This document shows, piece after piece, positions 43,501-51,047 of a DNA stretch of 64,000 nucleotides (the stretch's first letter is position 1; each line of letters begins with the position of its first letter). The position numbers and the translations under genes are program-made. The DNA comes from WHTK01 sp963711035 (GTDB taxonomy: Bacteria > Chloroflexota > Dehalococcoidia > DSTF01 > WHTK01): the NCBI GenBank assembly GCA_963711035.1, contig CAVQCN010000005.1:310001-374000 (forward strand). The letters are read 5' to 3'. A model generated the notes under the pieces. That model was not told where the DNA came from. It did not search any database and saw nothing but the letters and a program-made list of their open reading frames with translations.

Positions 43501-43525
43501 GCTGGAATAGTAGCAATTCGCGGCG

Positions 43526-43918
43526 TTATGGCGACTTCTCGTTTCGACGGCTGCTGCGGCGGCCACGGCTCGACGTCACCAGGCGATGACTCTCGGCGAT
43601 GAGCTCGAAAGCATGATCGAGCGTCAGCGGGTCGGTGACGCTGACCGTGATCCAGCCGTAGCGGCCGACGTAGGCAGCGCGGTCGATGTGAGGCAATTGC
43701 GTCAGGGCGTCGGCATCCATGGGCGTGGCCTTCATCGTGAGTGAGAGGCGCTCAGGCGAGCCGCCCAGCATGGCGAAGAGCTTGCCTGCCGCCGTCTTGT
43801 AGACGACTTCGCCCCAGGGGTAATCCTCCCACGCGCCGTCGAGGCCGAGGCAGAAGGCCTGCAGATCGGCGGCAAACGGGTTGTCGGGTAGGTCGACGCG
43901 GGGGTATTGGCCGGTCAC
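43526..43918 (-). CDS. MmcQ/YjbR-family protein
   Basis: 130-aa protein of the CyaY-like MmcQ/YjbR fold: CLGLDGAWEDYPWGEVVYKTAAGKLFAML near the N-terminus, then PERLSLTMKATPMDADAL and AAYVGRYGWITVSV. The GTG at 43916-43918 is chosen because it starts at the expected place; longer starts run into the divergent alcohol dehydrogenase promoter. Family members have been proposed to bind DNA, but evidence is thin. It lies 25 bp upstream of nrtR and may share its transcript. Confidence 0.82.
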   Translation of the reverse strand: MTGQYPRVDLPDNPFAADLQAFCLGLDGAWEDYPWGEVVYKTAAGKLFAMLGGSPERLSLTMKATPMDADALTQLPHIDRAAYVGRYGWITVSVTDPLTLDHAFELIAESHRLVTSSRGRRSSRRNEKSP

Positions 43919-44015
43919 AACGGCTATTCTAGGCCGCGAGTAGCGGCCCTGCCCTGCATTGAAGGGCATCGTCCGGTGGGCGTATGCTCGCGGAAACGAG
44001 AGGAGAGGACGAACC

Positions 44016-45137
44016 ATGACGAAAGGCCGTGTTGTCGCCTTTACGGGACCCAAGGAGCCGTTCCAGATTCACGAGTTCGACGTGCCGGACCCGGCGCCGG
44101 GCGACGTCGTCCTGAGGATCACGCAGGCAGGCATCTGCGGCTCCGACCTGCACGCCTGGCGCGGTGACGACCAGACGACGAGCTACGGCAAGCCGGCGCC
44201 GCCCGGGCGCACCATCGGCCACGAGGGCTCCGGCGTCGTCTACAAGCTGGGCGCCGGCGTAACGACCGACTCGATGGGCAAGCCGCTGAAGGAGGGCGAC
44301 CGCATCGTGTACGCGGCGATTCGCCCCTGCGGCCGCTGCTACCAGTGCATCAACGGCAACCAGAACTGGTGCCCCAACGGCCGTACCGGCCTGCCCTTCG
44401 GCCAGGCGCCGTACTTCACGGGCACCTACGCCGACTACTACTACCTCGGCGGCAACCAGCCCATCTTCAAGGTACCGGACGAGCTGCCCGACTCGGTGCT
44501 GGGCTTCGTCAACTGCGCCATGGGCACGACCACCGAGGGCCTGCTACGGGCCGACGTCAAGGAAGGCGACTACGTGGTGATCCAGGGCGCCGGCGGCCTC
44601 GGCCTCAACGCCACGGCGATGGCCAAGGACATGGGCGCGCACCGCGTCATCGTCATGGACCGGCTCGAGAACCGGCTCGACATGGCGCGGCAGTTCGGCG
44701 CCGACTACACGGTCAACGTCGACACGGAGTGGACGACGGCGGAGATGCGCAAGCAGCGCGTCTGGGAGCTGACGGAGGGTCGCGGCGCCGACGTGGTCAT
44801 GGAGCTGGTGGGGCGCTCGCAGCTGTTCACGGAAGGCATGGAGTACCTCTGCAACGGCGGCACCTTCGTCGAAATCGGCAACATCATCCGCGGCAACCCG
44901 ATCCCGTTCGACCCGCAGTCGATCCTGCGCGGCAAGAAGATCATCGGCTCGTACATGTACCGGCCGTCACTGCTGCCGATGATGCTGGAGACGCTGGTCA
45001 AGAACCAGGGCAAGGTGCCGTACGACAAGCTCATCTCGCACACCTTCCCGCTGGAGCAGATCAACGAGGCGTTCGCCCAGGCCGAGTGGGCGGACCGCCA
45101 GCCTGAAATCACCCGCTCGAACCTGGTGATGGTCTAG
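44016..45137 (+). CDS. Zinc-dependent alcohol dehydrogenase (MDR superfamily)
   Basis: 373-aa medium-chain dehydrogenase. The catalytic zinc ligands are in AGICGSDLHAWRG and TIGHEGSGVV, and the structural zinc lobe is CGRCYQCINGNQNWC. The Rossmann motif is VVIQGAGGLGLNATAMAKDMG, followed by VIVMDRLENRLDMA, whose aspartate suggests NAD over NADP. ATG 44016 is preceded by GAGGAGAGGACG. Both zinc sites are complete, so it should be an active dehydrogenase of an alcohol, polyol or similar; the substrate cannot be read. A bidirectional terminator follows at 45223. Confidence 0.92.
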   Translation: MTKGRVVAFTGPKEPFQIHEFDVPDPAPGDVVLRITQAGICGSDLHAWRGDDQTTSYGKPAPPGRTIGHEGSGVVYKLGAGVTTDSMGKPLKEGDRIVYAAIRPCGRCYQCINGNQNWCPNGRTGLPFGQAPYFTGTYADYYYLGGNQPIFKVPDELPDSVLGFVNCAMGTTTEGLLRADVKEGDYVVIQGAGGLGLNATAMAKDMGAHRVIVMDRLENRLDMARQFGADYTVNVDTEWTTAEMRKQRVWELTEGRGADVVMELVGRSQLFTEGMEYLCNGGTFVEIGNIIRGNPIPFDPQSILRGKKIIGSYMYRPSLLPMMLETLVKNQGKVPYDKLISHTFPLEQINEAFAQAEWADRQPEITRSNLVMV

Positions 45138-45222
45138 GCCATTGCATGGCGGCGTTGCCGCGCGGCACGGGTAAGAGACACGAGCCGTCCGCGTAGACCG
45201 CCCGCCAAGGCTTCGTGAAACA

Positions 45223-45250
45223 GAGGCGCCCCGAGATTTCGGGGCGCCTC
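45223..45250. terminator. Hairpin terminator after the alcohol dehydrogenase gene
   Basis: GAGGCGCCCCGA (45223-45234) pairs perfectly with TCGGGGCGCCTC (45239-45250) around GATT, followed by TTCATT. Confidence 0.82.
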
Positions 45251-45349
45251 TTCATTACGAAGTGCCGCCCGTAGATGCAGGAATACCGCATACTGCCGAT
45301 CTTCATTAGGAGCGCTGTGTAGCGAGTATTCTCTCGATCGGAGACTCGA

Positions 45350-45907
45350 ATGGGCGATTTTGGTGCTTTGATCTTCGCCTTGGTCGCAGTCTTCGCTCTC
45401 TTTCGCGCCGAGAATTTCGCCCGACACATGGCCGGCCGCGCGCCGCTTCCACCACTGACAGTGCCTCTGGCAGCCGGAGAGACAACCCTGCGCAGCGACC
45501 GGGTAACCTTGTTCGCGGGTGACTTCAGTTCGCCGCGGTATCTGGCTTTGCTCTCCATCACCAATTCGCGGCTCATTTTCAGTGACCCTGGAGTGACAGT
45601 CCTGTACAAAGCGATAAGCACAGTCGAGAGCCTCCGTTGGCGGGGGAGATTCAGTGTTATGGCTCCATTGCCGCTGAAAGCTCCCGTATCGTTTGGCTAC
45701 CCGCAGATATCCCGCTTCTGTAAATGGCAGCCTGAGTTCTCAGGACCCCCGGCTGCGCAGGTAGGTTCAACGCTCTACCACATCGACCTCTTTGTACCGA
45801 ATTCGTTGCGTGCCCCGATCGAAGCCGTGCGTGAGCACTTCGATGTCATGGAGACTGCTTGGAAAGCTGCTATCAGCATGGAAATGCCATCGACAAGCGG
45901 CGGCTAG
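45350..45907 (+). CDS. Hypothetical membrane-anchored protein
   Basis: 185-aa protein. The first 20 residues are a hydrophobic helix (GALIFALVAVFALF). The rest alternates short strands such as RVTLFAGDFSSPRYLALLSITNSRLIFSDPGVTVLYKAISTVESL in a pattern reminiscent of PH/GRAM-like domains, which I cannot confirm. It is less G+C-biased than its neighbours in third codon positions by eye. It overlaps the convergent GNAT gene by 4 bp. No function proposed. Confidence 0.6.
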   Translation: MGDFGALIFALVAVFALFRAENFARHMAGRAPLPPLTVPLAAGETTLRSDRVTLFAGDFSSPRYLALLSITNSRLIFSDPGVTVLYKAISTVESLRWRGRFSVMAPLPLKAPVSFGYPQISRFCKWQPEFSGPPAAQVGSTLYHIDLFVPNSLRAPIEAVREHFDVMETAWKAAISMEMPSTSGG

Positions 45908-46323
45908 ATGCGGTTGAAGTAGCGGCGTATGACCTCGTGCAGGCGGTAGGGGCCGGACTGCCAGAAGCGGACGGCGAGCTCGTGGTCGGACTCGACGAGG
46001 GCGGTGACGCGGCGGGCGCCGAGGTGGCGCATGTGCTCCTCGCCGGCCTGCACGAGGGCGCGTCCCAGGCCGCGGCGGCGCTGCGTCGTGTCGACGGCGA
46101 GGCGGTAGAGGTTGCCACGCCAGCCGTCGAAGGTGGCGATGACCGAGCCGATCAGCGTACCGTCCTGCTCGGCGACGATCAGGGCGCCGGGCCAGCCCTC
46201 GATGAGGACACGCAGCGCCTCCGGCGTATCAGTCTGCGTGGCCGTGGCTTCGGCTCGCACCCACAGCTCGAGCACGGCGTCGACGTCGTCCAGCGTAGCG
46301 GGACGCAGTTGCCAGCCGCTCAT
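45904..46323 (-). CDS. GNAT-family N-acetyltransferase
   Basis: 139-aa acetyltransferase. WQLRPATLDDVDAVLELW is the first strand and helix. LIVAEQDGTLIGSVIATFD and LYRLAVDTTQRRRGLGRALVQA follow; the last is motif A with the acetyl-CoA pyrophosphate loop. VTALVESDHELAVRFWQSGPY is the terminal strand. ATG 46321-46323 is the natural start, 2 bp after the stop codon of the DinB-like gene, so they form an operon. It resembles RimI/YpeA-type acetylases; target unknown. Confidence 0.9.
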   Translation of the reverse strand: MSGWQLRPATLDDVDAVLELWVRAEATATQTDTPEALRVLIEGWPGALIVAEQDGTLIGSVIATFDGWRGNLYRLAVDTTQRRRGLGRALVQAGEEHMRHLGARRVTALVESDHELAVRFWQSGPYRLHEVIRRYFNRI

Positions 46324-46325
46324 AG

Positions 46326-46859
46326 TTACGCGCGCAGGCCCTCGCGCACGGCCGCAATCTGGCCGATGTGGTCGTGCGTATGGACGTGGTGGGAGTAGAC
46401 GGCCCACTCCAGCCAGTTGAACGGGCCGAACATGGCGTGCTCCGCCGTCAGGTCGAGGCCTGCGCTGGGATCGGCCTGCTCGACGATATCGATGACGGCG
46501 TTGGTGCCGCTCGTGAAGGTGTCGCGCAGCTCGGCGAAGGGCGGCGCGGGTTGCGACGGCGGCGGCGCCTGACCAGGAACAACCGCAGGGTTCTGGAACG
46601 GCCGGCCCGACGAGAGCGTGGCGATGCGCTCGCGGCTGCGCGGGAAGGTGGCGTCGACATGCTGCATGACCTCAAAGATCGACCACTCGCCGGGCGCGGG
46701 CTGCACGTGAGACTCGTCCTCGCTGAGGTCGCCGATCAGGGCGAGGACGGCATCACGGTCGTCGCGCAGCAACGTGAGGACGTGGTCGCGTCCAAGCGCT
46801 ACCTGGGCTGCAACGTAGGCGCGGACGGCGTCACGGCCGTCTGTGAGGCGTACGACCAC
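46326..46859 (-). CDS. DinB-like four-helix protein
   Basis: 177-aa protein of the DinB/maleylpyruvate isomerase-like superfamily. The helix PAPGEWSIFEVMQHVDATFPRSRERI provides the first metal histidine, and the C-terminal EWAVYSHHVHTHDHIGQI supplies the other two. This His triad is typical for thiol-dependent (mycothiol, bacillithiol) transferases, though the low-molecular-weight thiol in this organism is unknown. It lies between miaB (15 bp upstream) and the GNAT gene (2 bp downstream). Confidence 0.82.
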   Translation of the reverse strand: MVVRLTDGRDAVRAYVAAQVALGRDHVLTLLRDDRDAVLALIGDLSEDESHVQPAPGEWSIFEVMQHVDATFPRSRERIATLSSGRPFQNPAVVPGQAPPPSQPAPPFAELRDTFTSGTNAVIDIVEQADPSAGLDLTAEHAMFGPFNWLEWAVYSHHVHTHDHIGQIAAVREGLRA

Positions 46860-46874
46860 GATGAACCCTCGCTT

Positions 46875-48185
46875 CTAGATGACGAGCGGGATGGCGTCGT
46901 CCGCCGTGGTGCCCTGCAGCGACCAGGCAGTGGAGCGTTCAATGCGCACGCGTACGACGTCGCCGATGGCAGCGCTGCCGGCGAAGTGGACGAGCTTGTT
47001 GGAGCGGGTGCGGCCGTACCAACGGTCGTCGCGGCGGCCCTCCACCAGCACCTCCTGCTCCGCGCCCTCGAGGCGCTTGTTGATCGAGGCGGAGATTTCG
47101 CCCTCGATCTCCTCGACGACGTGCAGGCGCTGCTTCTTCACCTCGGGCGGCACGTCGTCGGCCATACGGCGGGCGGCGATCGTGCCGGCGCGCGGCGAGT
47201 AGGCGGCGACGTGCACCTTGTCGAAGCGGACGTCCCGCAGCAGCCGGCAGCTCTCCTCGAACTCGGCCTCCGTCTCGCCGCAGAAGCCGACGATCAGGTC
47301 GGTGGTGATCGACGCCTCCGGCATGACGGCGCGGATCATGTCCACCTTCTCGCGGTACTCGGCGACGGTGTAGCCGCGGCGCATGCGCGAGAGGAGGCCG
47401 TCTGAGCCAGCCTGCACCGGGATGTTGAAGAACTCGCAGACCTTGGGCAGATCTCGTACGGCTTCGATGATTTTTTGAGTCATGTCCTTGGGGTAGGACG
47501 TGAGGAAGCGGATGCGCTCCAGGTTGGGCAGATCGTGCAGCTCGGCCATGAGGTCGCCGAGGTCGGGGCGGTCCGCGGCGTCGAAATCGAGGCCGTAGGC
47601 TTCGACGGTCTGGCCGAGCAGCGTCACTTCGCGCACGCCCTGGTGCACGAGATGGGCCACTTCCGTCTTTATGTCTAGTAGAGGCCGGCTCTTCTCCCTG
47701 CCGCGGCGGTACGGGACGATGCAGTAGGTGCAGAACTTGTCGCAGCCGTGGATGATTGGCACGTAGGCGGTCGGACCGGTGGGTTCGGGAAAGGTCGACG
47801 GCCAGAACTCGCCGCCGGTGTCGTCGTCCTCGCTGATGCCGATCGCCTCGAAGATGCCCTCGAAGGCCTGAGGGCGCGCGAAATGGTCGACGAACGGGAA
47901 GCGGCGGCGCAAATCGTCGTCCTTGGGGCCGACCATGCAGCCCATGACGACGAGTTGGAAGTCGGCGTCTCCCTTGCGGCGCAGGGCGTTGAGGGCGCCC
48001 ATCTTGCTGATGGCGCGGTGCTCAGCGCTCTCACGCACGACGCAGGTGTTGACGACGACGAGGTCGGCTTCGGCTGGCTCGTCAGTCGAGAGCCAGCCGT
48101 GGCGGTCGAGGCCGGCCGCCAGCTTCTGTGAGTCGGCGACGTTCATCTGACAGCCTTCGGTCCAGATGTGGTAACGCTTGGTCAT
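46875..48185 (-). CDS. miaB: tRNA-2-methylthio-N6-dimethylallyladenosine synthase
   Basis: Radical-SAM methylthiotransferase that completes ms2i6A at position 37 of tRNAs. Three domains are visible: N-terminal UPF0004 with cysteines in TEGCQMNVADS, VNTCVVRES and VMGCMVG, the radical-SAM cluster CDKFCTYCIVPYRRG near residue 145, and a C-terminal TRAM domain. TSYPKDM and FNIPVQAGSDGLLSRMRRGYT are also typical. ATG 48183-48185 (MTKRYHIWTEGC) is taken as start. The first nine codons are duplicated 101 bp upstream, creating a short open frame whose TGA overlaps this ATG. Confidence 0.94.
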   Translation of the reverse strand: MTKRYHIWTEGCQMNVADSQKLAAGLDRHGWLSTDEPAEADLVVVNTCVVRESAEHRAISKMGALNALRRKGDADFQLVVMGCMVGPKDDDLRRRFPFVDHFARPQAFEGIFEAIGISEDDDTGGEFWPSTFPEPTGPTAYVPIIHGCDKFCTYCIVPYRRGREKSRPLLDIKTEVAHLVHQGVREVTLLGQTVEAYGLDFDAADRPDLGDLMAELHDLPNLERIRFLTSYPKDMTQKIIEAVRDLPKVCEFFNIPVQAGSDGLLSRMRRGYTVAEYREKVDMIRAVMPEASITTDLIVGFCGETEAEFEESCRLLRDVRFDKVHVAAYSPRAGTIAARRMADDVPPEVKKQRLHVVEEIEGEISASINKRLEGAEQEVLVEGRRDDRWYGRTRSNKLVHFAGSAAIGDVVRVRIERSTAWSLQGTTADDAIPLVI

Positions 48186-48286
48186 CGCGGTGAACGCTCC
48201 GCCGTGAGAGAGAAGACCTGGGGGGACTCCCCCCAATCCCCCCGGCAGCCGCCTGCACGGGTCCAGATGTGGTAACGCTTGGTCAT
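48182..48286 (-). other. Duplicated miaB 5' end creating a 34-codon upstream frame, around a partial dispersed repeat
   Basis: The 27 bp covering codons 1-9 of miaB (48159-48185) recur exactly at 48260-48286. Between the copies is a segment with GGGGGGACTCCCCCC and AATCCCCCCGGC that resembles the hairpin part of the dispersed repeat family. From the upstream ATG a frame of 34 codons runs to a TGA that overlaps the miaB ATG as ATGA. It could act as a leader peptide or simply be debris of an insertion with target duplication. Confidence 0.7.
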
Positions 48287-48330
48287 AACGAGAGCATTCT
48301 ACCCGGATTCGCCCGCTGAGGGCATGACGA

Positions 48331-48460
48331 GCGAGCAGGGTGCTGAAAACGGAGACGACGTCCTTCGAGAACCTCAGGATGAGCGTGATTCAGATTCCGC
48401 TCGTGGTGTGGCTCTCGTGCCACGACTTGATCGAGATGGGGCTTTCAGCACCCTGCTCGC
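48331..48460. repeat. MITE-like element with 18-bp perfect terminal inverted repeats
   Basis: GCGAGCAGGGTGCTGAAA (48331-48348) and TTTCAGCACCCTGCTCGC (48443-48460) are exact reverse complements. The 94-bp interior contains the short repeat TCCTTCGAGAACCTCAGGA (48361) and a small hairpin GTGGCTCTCGTGCCAC. No coding capacity. It lies directly after the K+ channel stop codon and could also act as a transcript-end structure. Confidence 0.65.
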
Positions 48461-48468
48461 AGCGGCCG

Positions 48469-49500
48469 TTAGCCGACGTGCCCGGCGGGCGTGCCGTGGA
48501 TGGCGCGGATCTCGTCCTCGTCGCCAACGACCGTAAGGCGGTCGCCGAGCGCGATGACGGTGGAGGCAGGCGGGCCGACGCGCATGTTGCCGGCGGCGCT
48601 GCGGACGGCAAGCACGACGACGTCGCGGCAGCCGGCCAGCATCTCGGCGAGGCTGTGGCCGGCGAGACCCGAGTCCTCGTCGATGGCGAACTCGGCGAGG
48701 ATACGGTCGGAGCCCTCATCCTCGCCCGTGAAGAGGTCGATGTAGTCGGTCATGATCGGCTGCACGGCCGCCAGGGCCATGCGGCGGCCACCGATGGCGT
48801 AGGGCGAGATGACGCGGTTGGCGCCGGCCTGGCGCAGCTTGCCCTCGAGGCCGGCAGTGCTGACGCGCGCGACGATGAGAATATCGTGGCGCAGGCTGCG
48901 CGCCGTGAGCGTGATGTAGGTGTTGCTCACGTCGGAGCCGGAGGCAGCGATAACGGCGCGGCAGCGGTCGATGCCGGCCGCCTGGAGCACCGATTCCTCC
49001 GTCGCGTCGCCGGAAATGGTCAGCATGCCAAGAGCGCGGGCCGCGGCCAGCGCGACCTCGTCCGTATCGATGACGACGAAGGGCACCTTGCGTCCCATCA
49101 GCTCGTGCGCCACTTCCAGGCCGACCCGGCCGCAGCCGCAGACGATGTAGTGCTCGCTGGTGCGCTCGATCATTACCCTCATACGCCGGATGCCAAAGAC
49201 TTCGCTCAGATCGCCCTCGATTATGGCAGCAACCAGCGCCGTGAAAATATACAGGGTCAGGCCGACGCCGAACACCATGACGAAGATGCTGATCGCGCGG
49301 CCGCCGCTGTCGAGCGGTCGTACCTCGCCGTAGCCGACCGTCGTGACGGTGGTGATCGTCATGAAGACGGCATCGAACAGGGACCAGCCCTCGATGAAGA
49401 CGTACGCGGCCGTGCCCGTCGCCAGCACGAGGGCGAGCAGGACGATGCCGAGGGCAACCCGGCTGTGCAGCAGGTAGGCGAGCAGGAGACGCGGATGCAC
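48469..49500 (-). CDS. Two-helix potassium channel with RCK (TrkA-N/TrkA-C) domain
   Basis: 343-aa K+ channel subunit. The pore unit has two membrane helices (about 14-35 and 67-92) around the selectivity filter TTVTTVGYGE at residues 50-59. A cytoplasmic RCK domain begins at HYIVCGCGRVGLEVA near residue 117 with Rossmann acidic end VVIDTDE. A C-terminal TrkA-C subdomain (LAGHSLAEMLAGCRDVVVLAV) follows. This is the MthK-type gated channel architecture, with gating by a bound ligand such as calcium or nucleotide. It is a single gene. Confidence 0.93.
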   Translation of the reverse strand: MHPRLLLAYLLHSRVALGIVLLALVLATGTAAYVFIEGWSLFDAVFMTITTVTTVGYGEVRPLDSGGRAISIFVMVFGVGLTLYIFTALVAAIIEGDLSEVFGIRRMRVMIERTSEHYIVCGCGRVGLEVAHELMGRKVPFVVIDTDEVALAAARALGMLTISGDATEESVLQAAGIDRCRAVIAASGSDVSNTYITLTARSLRHDILIVARVSTAGLEGKLRQAGANRVISPYAIGGRRMALAAVQPIMTDYIDLFTGEDEGSDRILAEFAIDEDSGLAGHSLAEMLAGCRDVVVLAVRSAAGNMRVGPPASTVIALGDRLTVVGDEDEIRAIHGTPAGHVG

Positions 49501-49642
49501 GGCGCTATTCTAGCGGCTTCGGCATGGGCAGCCGATCTGCGAGCAGATTGAGAGGGACTCCCGTCTCACTCATACGCGGGTCATATCGACACGCTTCTAG
49601 CATGGAGGTTGAACAGATTCGCGATGTCGAAAGGAGGACGCA

Positions 49643-50041
49643 ATGACCTCCACGAGTATTCAGCCGCATATCGGGCAGCACATCCTCGATATCGAAGGCA
49701 AACAGGTCGGAGCGATCGCCGGCATCTACGTCGACGAGATGACGGGCACGCCGGAGTGGGTGCGCGTCGCTCACGGCGGGCTGCTTCCCGGGGAGGACGT
49801 GATCGTCCCGCTCGACGCGGCGATGGAGCAAGAAGACAACCTGCAGGTGCCGTATTTCAGCGACCTGATCCAATCGGCGCCGAAGGTGGAGGAGACCGAC
49901 CGCCTGAGCTACGCCTCCGAGATGCAGCTCTACGAGTACTACCACGTACTGCGCATCCTGCCCGGCAACGCCGAAGAGCGACAGCGCCGCAACGCCGAGA
50001 ACCCGGCCACCTGGCAGCACCGCCTGCGCAAGGCAGCGTAA
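49643..50041 (+). CDS. PRC-barrel domain protein
   Basis: 132-aa protein with a PRC-barrel: GQHILDIEGKQVGAIAGIYVDEMTGTPEWVRV, then GLLPGEDVIVPLDAA, then LQVPYFSDLIQSAPKVEE. The C-terminal 45 residues add a charged helix with EYYHVLRILPG. A strong Shine-Dalgarno AAAGGAGG precedes the ATG. Such proteins are found in stress-response clusters with cyclase/dehydrase and DUF2382 proteins; the next gene, 14 bp downstream, is of that cyclase type. Molecular role unknown. Confidence 0.85.
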   Translation: MTSTSIQPHIGQHILDIEGKQVGAIAGIYVDEMTGTPEWVRVAHGGLLPGEDVIVPLDAAMEQEDNLQVPYFSDLIQSAPKVEETDRLSYASEMQLYEYYHVLRILPGNAEERQRRNAENPATWQHRLRKAA

Positions 50042-50055
50042 TTCTGGAGGCCCCT

Positions 50056-50524
50056 ATGCATATAGACACAAAAGTCGACGTCAACGTGCCCTTGCGCACG
50101 GCCTACGACCAGTGGACCCAGTTCGAGGAATTTCCCAGGTTCATGGAGGGCGTCAGAGAGGTGCAGCAGCTTGGGCGACGAACGCCTCTACTGGGTGGCA
50201 GACGTGGGCGGCGTGATCAAGGGATGGTATGCGCTGATCACGCGCCAGGTTCCCGACGAAGTTCTCGCCTGGAAAGGCCTGGATGGTGCCACGAATTCTG
50301 GCACCGTAATCTTCCACCGCCTCGATGACCACAGCACGCAGATCGAGCTCCACATGGAGTTCGAGGATGGTGCGCCCGACCAGCGCGGCGCAGTGCAGCG
50401 CCGGGTGGAAGCCGATCTCGAACGCTTCAAGGAGTTCATCGAGAAGCGCAACACGGAAACGGGCGCCTTTCGCGGTGAAATCATTCACGGCCACGCGGTC
50501 AACGAGCGGGGTGGCCAGCACTAG
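50056..50524 (+). pseudogene. SRPBCC (cyclase/dehydrase) family protein, interrupted by one extra base
   Basis: The first 38 codons (MHIDTKVDVNVPLRTAYDQW, then TQFEEFPRFMEGVREVQQ) are the standard N-terminus of polyketide cyclase/dehydrase-like proteins. The remainder, LGDERLYWVADVGGVIKGWY to the end, lies in the next frame. Dropping one base (CAG CAG C TTG GGC) near 50170 joins them into a normal 155-aa product. GGAGG lies 5 nt before the ATG. As in lepA, a sequence error, a real mutation, or recoding are all possible; the lack of other damage argues for error or a very recent event. Confidence 0.85.
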
Positions 50525-50550
50525 CAGCGGATCCCATGCAGTCGGGAGGT

Positions 50551-50578
50551 GAAGCGCCCTCGATTACGAGGGCGCTTC
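50551..50578. terminator. Hairpin terminator
   Basis: GAAGCGCCCTCG (50551-50562) pairs perfectly with CGAGGGCGCTTC (50567-50578) around ATTA. It follows the SRPBCC gene. Confidence 0.82.
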
Positions 50579-50658
50579 TAGTTGAGTACGCGGCAAGAGG
50601 CGGCTAGACTCGCGTGCTAAGGGGACTAGCATCCGAGGCAGAGCCGAAACGGAGCCGC

Positions 50659-51045
50659 ATGGAATCTGACAACCCGGAGGTCAGGCGAGTGCTGGCCGCG
50701 AACCAGGCCTTTTACGAGTCCTTCAACAATAAGGACGTCCAGGCGATGCGGCGTACCTGGTCGCGCCGCGAGGATCTGATCTGCATCCACCCCGGCTGGA
50801 ACGTGCTGCAGGGCCGGCAAGCGGTACTCGATAGCTGGCGCGCCATCCTGCAGAACCCGGAGCAGCCCCGCATCCTGGTGCGCGACGCGGGTGTGACGAT
50901 GCTGGGCGAAGTGGCCATCGTCATCTCGCGCGAGCTCGTCGCGGGCTCGCCGCTGGCCTCGACCAACCTGTTCGTGAAGGAGGACGGCGACTGGCGTCTG
51001 CTGCACCACCAGTCGGGGCCGGTGGCGATGCCGGGCTCGCGCTGA
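50659..51045 (+). CDS. SnoaL/DUF4440-like nuclear-transport-factor-2-fold protein
   Basis: 128-aa protein of the NTF2-like fold. VRRVLAANQAFYESFNNKDVQAM is the N-terminal helical motif, HPGWNVLQGRQAVLDSWRAI is the conserved central segment, and the C-terminal strands are GEVAIVISREL and STNLFVKEDGDWRLLHHQSGP. The ATG at 50659 is preceded by CGGAG. Members include ketosteroid isomerase-like enzymes and many with unknown ligands. It is convergent with the YihY gene, 2 bp apart. Confidence 0.87.
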   Translation: MESDNPEVRRVLAANQAFYESFNNKDVQAMRRTWSRREDLICIHPGWNVLQGRQAVLDSWRAILQNPEQPRILVRDAGVTMLGEVAIVISRELVAGSPLASTNLFVKEDGDWRLLHHQSGPVAMPGSR

Positions 51046-51047
51046 AC

